From positions 1-20,394 of the forward strand of contig CBFDBC010000047.1 in NCBI GenBank assembly GCA_965602945.1: DNA of 20,394 bases, in the 5' to 3' direction. A program made the position numbers and the translations under genes. Positions 5,322 to 12,760 of the stretch are shown here, one piece after another (the first letter of the stretch is position 1; each line of letters opens with the position of its first letter). Origin of the DNA: JAUXEH01 sp965602945 (GTDB taxonomy: Bacteria; Acidobacteriota; Aminicenantia; Aminicenantales; Aminicenantaceae). Under the pieces are notes generated by a model that ran no database searches, was not told the origin of the DNA, and worked only from the letters and a program-made list of their open reading frames with translations.

Positions 5322-7487
5322 ATGGGAAAGAAGCGCATCAGCCTTTCGACCTGGATATTCATCGGCCTGGGTCTGGGTATCGCCTGCGGGCTCTTTTTCG
5401 GCGAATACTGCCGTTTCCTAAATGTTGTGGGCGGGATCTTCATCGGCCTGCTCCAGATGTCCATCCTCCCCTACATCGTGGTTTCCCTAATCGTGGGCAT
5501 CGGTTCCCTGACCATCGACAAGGCCAGGCTCCTCGGGGCCAAGGGCGGGATCTGGCTCCTGCTGCTCTGGCTGGCCGGAATTGTCGTGATCCTGGCCATG
5601 CCCCTGGCCTTCCCGGCCATGAAGACCGCCTCCTTCTTCAGCGATAGCATGGTGGCGGCGCCGGAACAGGTCAATTTCCTGGGCATGTTCATCCCCTCGA
5701 ACCCATTCCGCTCGATGACGGACAACGTCATCCCGGCAACGGTGATCTTCAGCATCGCCCTGGGCATCGCCCTGATGGGGCTCAAGGACAAGTCCTCGCT
5801 GCTCGATCCCCTGCGTACGCTGTCCGAGGCCCTGACCAAGATCACCCGTTTCGTGATCAACCTGGCGCCCATCGGGGTTTTCGCGATCACCGCCAGCGCC
5901 GCCGGCACGGTCACGCTCCAGGAGCTGGGGCGTCTGCAGGCGTATTTTGTCGTCTTCATCTTCGCCGCCCTGATACTGACGTTCTGGGTCCTGCCCACCA
6001 TGATCGCCACCTTCACCCCCTTCAAGTTCGGGGACATCCTGCGCACATCCAAGGAAGCGCTGATCACCGGCTTCGCGACCGACAGCCTGTTCATCATCCT
6101 GCCCGTCCTGATCGAGGATTCCAAGGCGCTGTTCCGCAAGTACCAGCTGGAAAAGAACGACTCATCCTTTGTCACCGACATCGTCATCCCGATCACCTTC
6201 AATTTTCCCCTTTTGGGACGCCTGCTCTCCCTCATTTTCGTCCTATTCGCCGGGTGGTTCTATGGAACCCCGATCGGGCCGACCGAATACCCGGTCCTCA
6301 CGGGCGTCGGCCTTTTCAGCCTTTTCGGGAAGCCCTACGTCGCTATGCCCTTCCTGCTGGACGCCATGCACCTGCCGGTGGATATCTATGAACTCTATCA
6401 TTTGACGGCCTTGATCAACGGGCGGTTCGCCACGCTGGTCTCAGCCGTGCACCTGCTGGCCCTTACCATCCTTATCACCTGTGCCGTTTCAGGCACACTG
6501 ACCTTCAAAACGAAACAGATGCTGGCCAGTTTAGGCACAAGCCTGATCATCCTCGCCGTGGGGATCATCGGCATAAACACCCTCCTGAGCCGATCCCTTC
6601 AAAACTCCTATGCCAAAGACAAGGTCATTGCCGGCATGCAGCTGCTGGAAAATCCGGCGCCCTCAGTCGTCCACAAAACCATCCCCCCCGACCTCGATCC
6701 TTCTGAGAAAGGCGGGCGCCGCTTACCTCTCATCCGAGAGAGAGGATCCCTCAAGGTGGGATTCCAGGCCGACCGTTTACCTTACTCCTATTTCAACGGC
6801 GTCGGCGACCTGGTAGGCTTCGACGTGGAGCTCATGCACATCCTGGCCCGGGAACTGGGCGTTTCCCTCGAATTTATCCCAACTGATTTTGCTTCACTGG
6901 CAGAACATCTTGATAATGGATACTTCGATATCGCCATCTCCGGGATCCCGGTAAATACCGACTATATCGAACAGATGGCCTTCTCTGACTCCTACCTGGA
7001 TGTCACGTTGGCCCTGGTGGTGCCGGATTTCCGGAGGAATGATTTCACTACCCGTAAAAAGATCGTGGAAATGGACGATCTCAGGATCGGTGTTTTGGGA
7101 AAACTTGATTATTTCGTCCGGGCCTTGAAGAATGGCTTCCCCAAGGCCGAGATCGTCGAACTCGAATCCGCCCGGGAGTTCTACGAGGGCACAGGGCCCG
7201 AGGTGGATGCCGCTTTGGCTACCGCCGAGGCCGGAGCGGCCTGGACCCTGCTGTATCCCAGCTTCCAGGTCGTGGTTCCCACGCCGGGCAGGATTGCCCA
7301 GCCCCTGGGTTTCCCGGTCGCGGTCAAAGACCAAGATCTGGTCGCTTTCATGAACCGCTGGATCGATCTCAAAAAGAAGAACGGTACGATCCAGACAATC
7401 TACAACCACTGGATCCTGGGCGAGGGGGCGGAGGATACAGGTCCCCGCTGGTCTATCATCCGCGACGTCCTCCACTGGGTGGACTGA
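5322..7487 (+). CDS. Fusion of SDF-family symporter domain and SBP_bac_3 solute-binding domain
   Basis: A 721-residue protein joining two transport modules. Residues 1 to about 395 resemble the sodium:dicarboxylate/amino-acid symporter family (GltPh/GltP): an early GIFIGLLQMSILPYIVVSLI segment, IPSNPFRSMTDNVIPATVIF, and INLAPIGVFAITASAAG. An extra hydrophobic segment follows at about 401-423 (LASLGTSLIILAVGIIGINT). Residues 475 to about 700 form a family-3 binding protein (GSLKVGFQADRLPYSYF, DLVGFDVELMHILARELGV). The extra helix would place the binding domain outside the cytoplasm. Motifs tied to ligand and sodium binding in the symporter are altered: the usual NMDGT position reads NFPLL (about 294-298), and the serine-rich hairpin reads GFATDSLFIILP. 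In the binding domain the usual T-x-E-R before the FS-x-x-Y block reads NTDYIEQMAFSDSY, so its ligand-contacting Arg is absent. The ATG at 5322 is preferred to a GTG at 5301. It is divergent from the Opa-like gene and alone on its strand. Confidence 0.85.
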   Translation: MGKKRISLSTWIFIGLGLGIACGLFFGEYCRFLNVVGGIFIGLLQMSILPYIVVSLIVGIGSLTIDKARLLGAKGGIWLLLLWLAGIVVILAMPLAFPAMKTASFFSDSMVAAPEQVNFLGMFIPSNPFRSMTDNVIPATVIFSIALGIALMGLKDKSSLLDPLRTLSEALTKITRFVINLAPIGVFAITASAAGTVTLQELGRLQAYFVVFIFAALILTFWVLPTMIATFTPFKFGDILRTSKEALITGFATDSLFIILPVLIEDSKALFRKYQLEKNDSSFVTDIVIPITFNFPLLGRLLSLIFVLFAGWFYGTPIGPTEYPVLTGVGLFSLFGKPYVAMPFLLDAMHLPVDIYELYHLTALINGRFATLVSAVHLLALTILITCAVSGTLTFKTKQMLASLGTSLIILAVGIIGINTLLSRSLQNSYAKDKVIAGMQLLENPAPSVVHKTIPPDLDPSEKGGRRLPLIRERGSLKVGFQADRLPYSYFNGVGDLVGFDVELMHILARELGVSLEFIPTDFASLAEHLDNGYFDIAISGIPVNTDYIEQMAFSDSYLDVTLALVVPDFRRNDFTTRKKIVEMDDLRIGVLGKLDYFVRALKNGFPKAEIVELESAREFYEGTGPEVDAALATAEAGAAWTLLYPSFQVVVPTPGRIAQPLGFPVAVKDQDLVAFMNRWIDLKKKNGTIQTIYNHWILGEGAEDTGPRWSIIRDVLHWVD

Positions 7488-7527
7488 GCCCTGCGAGACA
7501 GGACGAATCCTATTTTTCGCGCTGAGG

Positions 7528-9672
7528 CTAACGCCGCCTTCGCCCGCCTGTTGACCGGGACCTCGATCTCTGGTAATTCTGGGTGCGGGTCGAACCTCTC
7601 TGGCGAGCCTGGGCCTGGCTGTTCAGCTGCGATTGCGAACTCCCGGTCGAAGGGCGAGCCTGGGTCTGGGGCTGAGCCTTGTCCCGAGTGCCGGCCTGGC
7701 CGGAGGACCACTGGCCGTTCTGGCGGGACTCCCACTGACCGTTATTGTTTTGGCGGTGCACATTCCCGTTTCGATCCGTGTACACATTATTGCGCTGCCC
7801 CTGGGCGGTGCTGGGACGCGTCCCGGCGGAAGGCTGCGCCCTCTGCGCATTACGCGCAGCATTGGACTGGCGGTTGTAGATGTTGCTGCGGTTCTGGGTG
7901 GAATAGGGGCCGGGCCTGGCTCCCGCCCGGGCGCCGGCCTGGGCACCCCTGTAGTATCCGTGCCGGTATCCGGCCCGGTAGGCGCGCCTCACACCCCCAC
8001 GGTACGGATAGGGACGGAACCTCCCCGGGCCCCACCAACCACGATAGCCGCCAAACCCTATGGCAAAGCGGAAGGGGCCCCTGCCGAAGCTGAATCCGAA
8101 GCCCCACCCGGTCCAGGGATTCCAGCGCACGTGGAAGCCCCAGGTGAAGGGCCGGGGGTAGTACCAGGGTCCCCACCAGGGACTGTACCACCAGCCCGTG
8201 CCGTAGACGATGGTCGGGCCGTAGATGTAACTTCCCATATAACCCGGGTAGTAGCCCACATACACGACCTCGGGAGTCGACTCATAGACGTAAACGTACT
8301 TGACATTGTAATGAGGGTTGTCGGGCGGGATGGTGTAGATCTCATCCGGTACGTCGTCACACACGCTCCAGGTGCCCAGTGCGCTACCGGCGATGTACCA
8401 TACGGCTTCATCACAGCAGTAGTACTGCCCGGAGACCTTAAAGACCGAGCTGGGCGTGTTCACTGCGTTCTCAACCTTGCCGCTGGTCCCCTTGACGGTC
8501 TCGAACTGGGGCTCCCCGTCGTATTCGACCTTGGGCCCCCCGCTGTCCCTCTTGATGGCCGATGTTTGGGGCACCTGGGCGTCCAAGACAGCTTCTTTGG
8601 CCTCATCGGTGCCGGCCACATGCACCAGGAGATGCCCGTTCTCCGATTCGGATGCGATCTTCGCGAAAGCCTCGGGCAGCTCATCAGAGGCCACATATTC
8701 CCAGGGGCCTTCCATAAGAGATGCGCCGGCGTACCACCGTCCCGAAAGCAGGACGAAGTGCTGCTGAGTCTTGATGTTCATCAACACATCGCTCTCGGTG
8801 TTGTCGATGTAGAGAAGGTCGTTCCCTTCGATGGGTTTGTAGTCGGGCGCTCCGTCGATCACGATGAGCTCGGCCGGTTCCTTTGACACGATGATCCGGG
8901 GGATGCGGCCGTCCTCATCCCCGAAGGTTTCGACATCCTCGTCCTCGGGAGGCGTGAGCTCCCTGACGTCCTTGGGAGGCCTTTTCGATTCCTTCCAGGG
9001 GCCCATGACATCTTTGGCCTCCATCCAAAGCTGACCTCCGTTCAGGTAGTACTTCTTCTTGCGGAGCACGATCAGGAAGGGCGTGTTGACCACATACTGC
9101 ATCTTCGAATCCTCGACCTGCTCCAGCTTGGGATCACCGTCGATGAAGATCAGGATGGCCGGGTCGTTCACGACCATGATCTCAGGGGGATCGTTCTTGA
9201 AATTGTCCGCGGCCAGCTGCTCCTTCTCGGCCAGATCCAGGCTGGCGATGACGCGATCGAGGGAAACGGACATGCCCCACTTGGGGATCTCCTCTTCCAG
9301 GAAGGCGATCACTTCCTTCTCCTGCTCCGGTGTAGCCTCCGGAAAACGGACCCGGGGCACCTCAATACCGAGCATATTCACCAGCCGGGCATCCCGGTCC
9401 GTCTCGACGCGGGCCTTGAACCAGACCGCACCGAAAACGGGCGTTTCGCTGCCTTTGATTGTGACCGAAACGGCCGCCCGGGCTTCGATGGTGTCGCCTA
9501 CGAAGCTGTCGATCTGGGGCTGATAGATGACAACCTTGGCCTCCGGGTGATCCATCTCCCGCGGCCAGCCGATCTCTTCCCCTTCAGCCTGGGCAAAGGC
9601 CATGGAAGCCGCCGCCAAGATCATCACCGCAAGAAAAAGACTTTGAAGCTTACATCCCGTTGATATGTTCAT
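7528..9672 (-). CDS. Secreted repeat protein of the 'carbohydrate-binding family V/XII' annotation type, with Arg/Gln-rich tail
   Basis: A 714-residue exported protein. A signal peptide (hydrophobic core about residues 10-27, cleavage near AFA-Q) is followed by a conserved domain to about 150. Three related repeats then occupy about 162-230, 260-326 and 380-440; the first two have the pattern V-x-x-x-P-A-x-L-I-x-I-D-G-x-P, then NT, then W...GPW, and the third is degenerate (EYDGEPQFETVKGT, ending GTW). A segment very rich in Trp, Tyr and Gly (about 470-560; for example WWGPWYYPRPFTWGF) leads into a low-complexity tail of Arg, Gln, Asn and Ser ending GGRRRR. Homologues are commonly labelled 'carbohydrate-binding family V/XII', but enzymatic activity is not evident. 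A strong Shine-Dalgarno (GGGAGGGG, minus strand 9685-9678) points to the ATG at 9672 and not an in-frame ATG at 9687. The protein is probably periplasmic or surface-associated. Confidence 0.75.
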   Translation of the reverse strand: MNISTGCKLQSLFLAVMILAAASMAFAQAEGEEIGWPREMDHPEAKVVIYQPQIDSFVGDTIEARAAVSVTIKGSETPVFGAVWFKARVETDRDARLVNMLGIEVPRVRFPEATPEQEKEVIAFLEEEIPKWGMSVSLDRVIASLDLAEKEQLAADNFKNDPPEIMVVNDPAILIFIDGDPKLEQVEDSKMQYVVNTPFLIVLRKKKYYLNGGQLWMEAKDVMGPWKESKRPPKDVRELTPPEDEDVETFGDEDGRIPRIIVSKEPAELIVIDGAPDYKPIEGNDLLYIDNTESDVLMNIKTQQHFVLLSGRWYAGASLMEGPWEYVASDELPEAFAKIASESENGHLLVHVAGTDEAKEAVLDAQVPQTSAIKRDSGGPKVEYDGEPQFETVKGTSGKVENAVNTPSSVFKVSGQYYCCDEAVWYIAGSALGTWSVCDDVPDEIYTIPPDNPHYNVKYVYVYESTPEVVYVGYYPGYMGSYIYGPTIVYGTGWWYSPWWGPWYYPRPFTWGFHVRWNPWTGWGFGFSFGRGPFRFAIGFGGYRGWWGPGRFRPYPYRGGVRRAYRAGYRHGYYRGAQAGARAGARPGPYSTQNRSNIYNRQSNAARNAQRAQPSAGTRPSTAQGQRNNVYTDRNGNVHRQNNNGQWESRQNGQWSSGQAGTRDKAQPQTQARPSTGSSQSQLNSQAQARQRGSTRTQNYQRSRSRSTGGRRRR

Positions 9673-9710
9673 GGACACCCCTCCCATTGGAACCTGTTTA
9701 TTAGATCATA

Positions 9711-9734
9711 CAAGATCCGAAACTATTGATCTTG
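9711..9734 (-). other. Intergenic inverted repeat (hairpin)
   Basis: CAAGATC (9711-9717) and GATCTTG (9728-9734) can pair as a 7-bp stem with a 10-nt loop. The hairpin lies between the DUF4136 gene (minus strand, upstream) and the repeat protein gene. No U-tract follows on the minus strand, so it is not a typical terminator. It might process or stabilise a shared message. Confidence 0.3.
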
Positions 9735-9739
9735 AACCG

Positions 9740-10273
9740 TTATTTCTTCGGAGGAAATTTATCCAGGATACGGGCCACGACCATCGCCACCCTTTCCGAA
9801 CTCCCCTCGGGATTCGGATTGTCTGGCAGCACGGCCGAGGCCACGCCCCGCCAGACTAATTCGTCATCGTCGCCGTCCACCATGTCTATGATCAGGTGGC
9901 CCTCTTCGTAGCGGTATGCAGTGGTTGATGTGGGTCCCCAGTAGCCATACCAATAGGAAGGGGCATAGCTATAGCCCCAGGTCTGGACATCGACCTTATC
10001 CTGCACACCTGTATGCACGGCGATGTAAAGATCCGCATCTTTCATGACGCGAGTCAGCCCCTTGTTTTTCATCTCTAAGGCGATGGAGCTGTAGATGCGC
10101 TTCATGACCAGCTCGCTGACCCGGATAGCGACAGGCTGTGTCAAAAAATCGAAGGTTTTGTATTTGGAGAAATCCTGTTCCCGGTCCCAGTCATGGTTCA
10201 CCCTGAGGGTCGAGCAGCCGAAAGTCAGAAATACCAGGCTCGCCACCAGGGTCAGTAATAGTATTCTTCTCAT
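9740..10273 (-). CDS. DUF4136-family lipoprotein
   Basis: A 177-residue lipoprotein. The signal peptide MRRILLLTLVASLVFLTFGC ends in a lipobox (LTFGC) with C20 as the lipidated residue. The mature sequence (VNHDWDREQDFSKYKTFDFL at the start; LTRVMKDADLYIAVHTG and GHLIIDMVDGDDDELVWRG later) matches DUF4136, a family of envelope lipoproteins of unknown role in Bacteroidota, Acidobacteriota and Proteobacteria. A Tyr/Trp-rich stretch at about 101-113 is characteristic. The Shine-Dalgarno AAGGAGG on the minus strand lies just ahead of the ATG at 10273. The next gene downstream, the secreted repeat protein, starts 67 nt after this stop, so the pair may form a two-gene envelope operon. Confidence 0.85.
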   Translation of the reverse strand: MRRILLLTLVASLVFLTFGCSTLRVNHDWDREQDFSKYKTFDFLTQPVAIRVSELVMKRIYSSIALEMKNKGLTRVMKDADLYIAVHTGVQDKVDVQTWGYSYAPSYWYGYWGPTSTTAYRYEEGHLIIDMVDGDDDELVWRGVASAVLPDNPNPEGSSERVAMVVARILDKFPPKK

Positions 10274-10403
10274 CGAGGTCCTCCTTCTGTAACTTTCAAC
10301 AAATAAATATAACTCTATGATAATGCCGATCGCTGAACATGTCTATAGGCCTTTGGTTCAATAGTTCAATCCAACTGGAATTTGATACAGAAGAACCGGC
10401 GGT

Positions 10404-10901
10404 TCAGCTGAATTCCTCGCTCCCGTCCAGCTTGAGGCGCTCGAAGCCGTTCTGGCGGCAGGCCTCGTAGGCCACGACGGTCACGGCAGAGGCAAGGTTG
10501 AGGGAGCGTGCACCACTCCGCATGGGGATCCGGTAGCAGCGGTCCGCTTGGCGCTTCAGGAGATCCTCGGGCAGGCCCGAAGTCTCTTTGCCGAAGACCA
10601 GGTATGTCTCACCGGAGAAATCGATCCGGTCGTAGGTCTTTGCGGCCTTCTTGGTGATGAATCTCAGATCCGCTCCCCGAGTTGACTTCAAAAACTTTGC
10701 CAAGCTTTCGTGGTGGATGACCTCCACGAGGTGCCAGTAATCCAGGCCGGCGCGTTTGAGATACCGGTCCTCAAGAGAGAACCCTAGGGGCTTAACCAGG
10801 TGGAGGGGGGCACCTATCGCGGCACAGGTCCGCGCGATGCTCCCCGTGTTCTGGGGAATCTCAGGTTCCACGAGCACTACGTGTAGGCTCAGGTCTGACA
10901 T
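10404..10901 (-). CDS. trmL: tRNA (cytidine(34)-2'-O)-methyltransferase TrmL
   Basis: A 165-residue SPOUT-superfamily RNA methyltransferase. The three family motifs are all present: IPQNTGSIARTCAAIGAPLH near the N-terminus (including the Asn and Arg of motif 1), YLVFGKETSGLPEDLL (motif 2), and YRIPMRSGARSLNLASAVTV (motif 3, forming the S-adenosylmethionine-binding knot). In E. coli TrmL (YibK) methylates the wobble ribose of two leucine tRNAs; the length (about 157 there) and motif set match that group and not the longer SpoU/TrmH enzymes. The Shine-Dalgarno GGAGG on the minus strand lies 5 nt ahead of the ATG at 10901. It follows the glycosyltransferase gene by 46 nt on the same strand and may be co-transcribed with it. 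Confidence in the family is very high; the substrate is by homology. Confidence 0.93.
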   Translation of the reverse strand: MSDLSLHVVLVEPEIPQNTGSIARTCAAIGAPLHLVKPLGFSLEDRYLKRAGLDYWHLVEVIHHESLAKFLKSTRGADLRFITKKAAKTYDRIDFSGETYLVFGKETSGLPEDLLKRQADRCYRIPMRSGARSLNLASAVTVVAYEACRQNGFERLKLDGSEEFS

Positions 10902-10947
10902 GTTTCCTCCGGTAGTTTCTGTTGCTCATCAGCTTGCCATCTCATCT

Positions 10948-12582
10948 CTATCCTTCCCTCGGTCTCCGCTCCACCAGGACCAACCGGTTGACCAGGAGGT
11001 CGAAGCGCCCCTTGAACAATATGGCGCGGATCTGTTCGGGGGAGTGGCGGGAGCGGAGGTGGGGGATCTGATCAATAACTCTGTAGCTCTCCGGTACATC
11101 TCTCTCGACCGGCACTTCCATGGCCAGGAAACGGGTTGAAGGATCCAATCCGCGCACGGGCCCGGAATAGCCGATGAGACGGCTCTCAGGAAGGACGAAA
11201 CGGTAGAGCTCCTGTCCAGCGTAAAACCGGGTCGGGAAATGGACTTCCTCTCCGGCCAGCTCCTGCTGTGCAGCAGAGGAAAACGGTAAGGAGAAGGGCT
11301 GGAGGAAGAGGTTGAGCCCGAACATCATCCCCAGCACAAGGATGGGGAAGGACCTTCGGGCCATGCGCTCTCGGAACACGCAGACCACTGCTCCTCCGCC
11401 AAGCAGGACTATCAGTGCGTAGAGTATGGGTGAAAAGAATCCACCGCCCATCAGCCGGTTCACGCCGACACAGAACCAGAGGGAAGCCAGAGACACGACG
11501 CCCAACAAAGCGCCACTCGCACGAAAGGCCCAGGATGGCAGCCGGTCCCACTGCCAGGCCAGGAGCACGCTGAGGGCGGCACACGTGGGAAGGATGTAGT
11601 TTTCCTGCCTCTGGGTGGGCAGGCTGTAAAGGACTAGGAACCCCAGTATATAGAGCCAGATCTTCCGCTCGACTACAGTCAGTTTTTTACGCCGCCGGAC
11701 CAGATCGGCCACCAGGGCTACCAGCAGTATGGCGTAAAGCCCAGAATTAGCCAGGTTGCCCAGCCAGATGCGGAACAATGTATACGGGCCTGTGAACAGC
11801 CCCTGAAGAAAGGCGGCTGGAGAGAATTTTCCAAGGTTTTCCTGGACAAAGAACTGTTCAAAAACCAGCTCGGGATGGGGATCCAGCAAGGGCCAAAGGA
11901 AAAAGATCGCCGCGGCGGGGACCACGGCTGCCAGAAAAAATATCCCGGCTTCCTTGAAGAAGCTGTCTGGTCTGTGCTTCCGGCCGGCCAGCAGAGCCAG
12001 CCCCAGGGCAAAGGCCCCCACGGCAATGAGGAAGAAAGACTTATACAATGCCGCCAGACCCAGGCAGATGCCGCAGGCAAGGGCCCAGGCCGGAGTCAGT
12101 CTAGGATTCCATAGGATAATAAGCAGGGGTAAGAACAAGAGCAGGGTTTCGGCCGCATGCATGAGGAAGGGCCGCCCCTGCTGGAGAGTCGACATGAATC
12201 CCAGGTAGATGAGGGCGCCCAACAGTGCCTTGTGTTTGTCTCCCGAAACCCTGCCGGCCATGATCCCAACAAGCAGAGCTACGAGGAATGTTGTGAGGAC
12301 CACAGGCAGCCGCAGCGCCCACAGGTTCCAGTGTTTTCCCTTTGCAGTGGTGACCATGCCCTGCCAGAAGAGCAACGGAGGTTTAGTGTTCTTGATGCCC
12401 TCCTCCGCCCGCAGGGGAAGCCACTGTCCACTCTCTCCGGTCACCCTGGCGATCTGGAGGTAAGGGGTCTCATCCCCGATCGAGGGGATGTGTATCGAGT
12501 TCAGCCCGAAGACATAGGCCAGGAGGACAAAAACACAAGCGGTGAGAATCGCCGCTGTCCTGGTCAATCGGGGCTGCACCAT
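10948..12582 (-). CDS. ArnT/GT39-like membrane glycosyltransferase
   Basis: A 544-residue integral membrane protein with a first helix (AAILTACVFVLLAYVFGL) followed by an outer loop carrying IPSIGDETPYLQIA (D37-E38) and NTKPPLLFW (65-73). The acidic pair in the first loop and the K-P-P-L motif are hallmarks of the ArnT/PMT (GT39/GT83) glycosyltransferases that take sugar from an undecaprenyl- or dolichyl-phosphate carrier and pass it to an outer-facing acceptor such as lipid A or a protein. Many more hydrophobic segments follow, and a soluble C-terminal part (about 435-544) ends in a basic tail. The acceptor and sugar are unknown. An earlier in-frame start at 12618 and an ATG at 12591 both fall inside a promoter-like sequence, so the ATG at 12582, 7 nt after TATAAT, is preferred; no Shine-Dalgarno is seen for any. 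Confidence 0.8.
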   Translation of the reverse strand: MVQPRLTRTAAILTACVFVLLAYVFGLNSIHIPSIGDETPYLQIARVTGESGQWLPLRAEEGIKNTKPPLLFWQGMVTTAKGKHWNLWALRLPVVLTTFLVALLVGIMAGRVSGDKHKALLGALIYLGFMSTLQQGRPFLMHAAETLLLFLPLLIILWNPRLTPAWALACGICLGLAALYKSFFLIAVGAFALGLALLAGRKHRPDSFFKEAGIFFLAAVVPAAAIFFLWPLLDPHPELVFEQFFVQENLGKFSPAAFLQGLFTGPYTLFRIWLGNLANSGLYAILLVALVADLVRRRKKLTVVERKIWLYILGFLVLYSLPTQRQENYILPTCAALSVLLAWQWDRLPSWAFRASGALLGVVSLASLWFCVGVNRLMGGGFFSPILYALIVLLGGGAVVCVFRERMARRSFPILVLGMMFGLNLFLQPFSLPFSSAAQQELAGEEVHFPTRFYAGQELYRFVLPESRLIGYSGPVRGLDPSTRFLAMEVPVERDVPESYRVIDQIPHLRSRHSPEQIRAILFKGRFDLLVNRLVLVERRPREG

Positions 12583-12589
12583 GGTTTTC

Positions 12590-12618
12590 ATTATATACCG
12601 AGGCAGGCTGCTTAACAA
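12590..12618 (-). promoter_or_regulatory. Candidate promoter for the ArnT-like gene
   Basis: On the minus strand TTGTTA (12618-12613) and a perfect TATAAT (12595-12590) are separated by 17 nt. The -10 box lies 7 nt ahead of the ATG at 12582. If used, the message starts at or next to that codon, and the longer in-frame starts cannot be translated from it. Confidence 0.5.
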
Positions 12619-12659
12619 TCGAAGCGGTCAAGAGGCAGGTCCTCCGCACCCAGGGGAAT

Positions 12660-12694
12660 AAAAAAAAAGGGGCTCCGTCTGAATGGAGCCCCTT
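12660..12694 (-). terminator. Rho-independent terminator after the propeller gene
   Basis: On the minus strand a GC-rich stem (GGGGCTCC paired with GGAGCCCC, extended by two A-T pairs, 12694-12667) with an 8-nt loop is followed directly by a run of nine U (complement of the As at 12660-12668). It lies about 66 nt beyond the stop of the Asp-box gene and marks the end of the dipeptidase/propeller transcript. Confidence 0.9.
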
Positions 12695-12760
12695 GTGTTC
12701 ACGATCAGCAGGCGTGGCTCAATAAGCCACTGACCTGCTTGGTCCCACAGAAACGGACGA

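Noticed and set aside
7633..8886. 417-residue plus-strand frame opposite the repeat protein
   Set aside because: Composition is Gly/Pro/Val-rich with no motif; it mirrors the Arg/Gly-rich minus-strand gene.
10356..10370. Tandem GTTCAAT repeat upstream of the DUF4136 gene as an operator
   Set aside because: Only two short direct copies in an AT-rich leader and no supporting context.
10393..10405. GAACC-GGC-GGTTC hairpin at the trmL stop as a terminator
   Set aside because: Only five base pairs, overlapping the stop codon, and followed by no U-tract.
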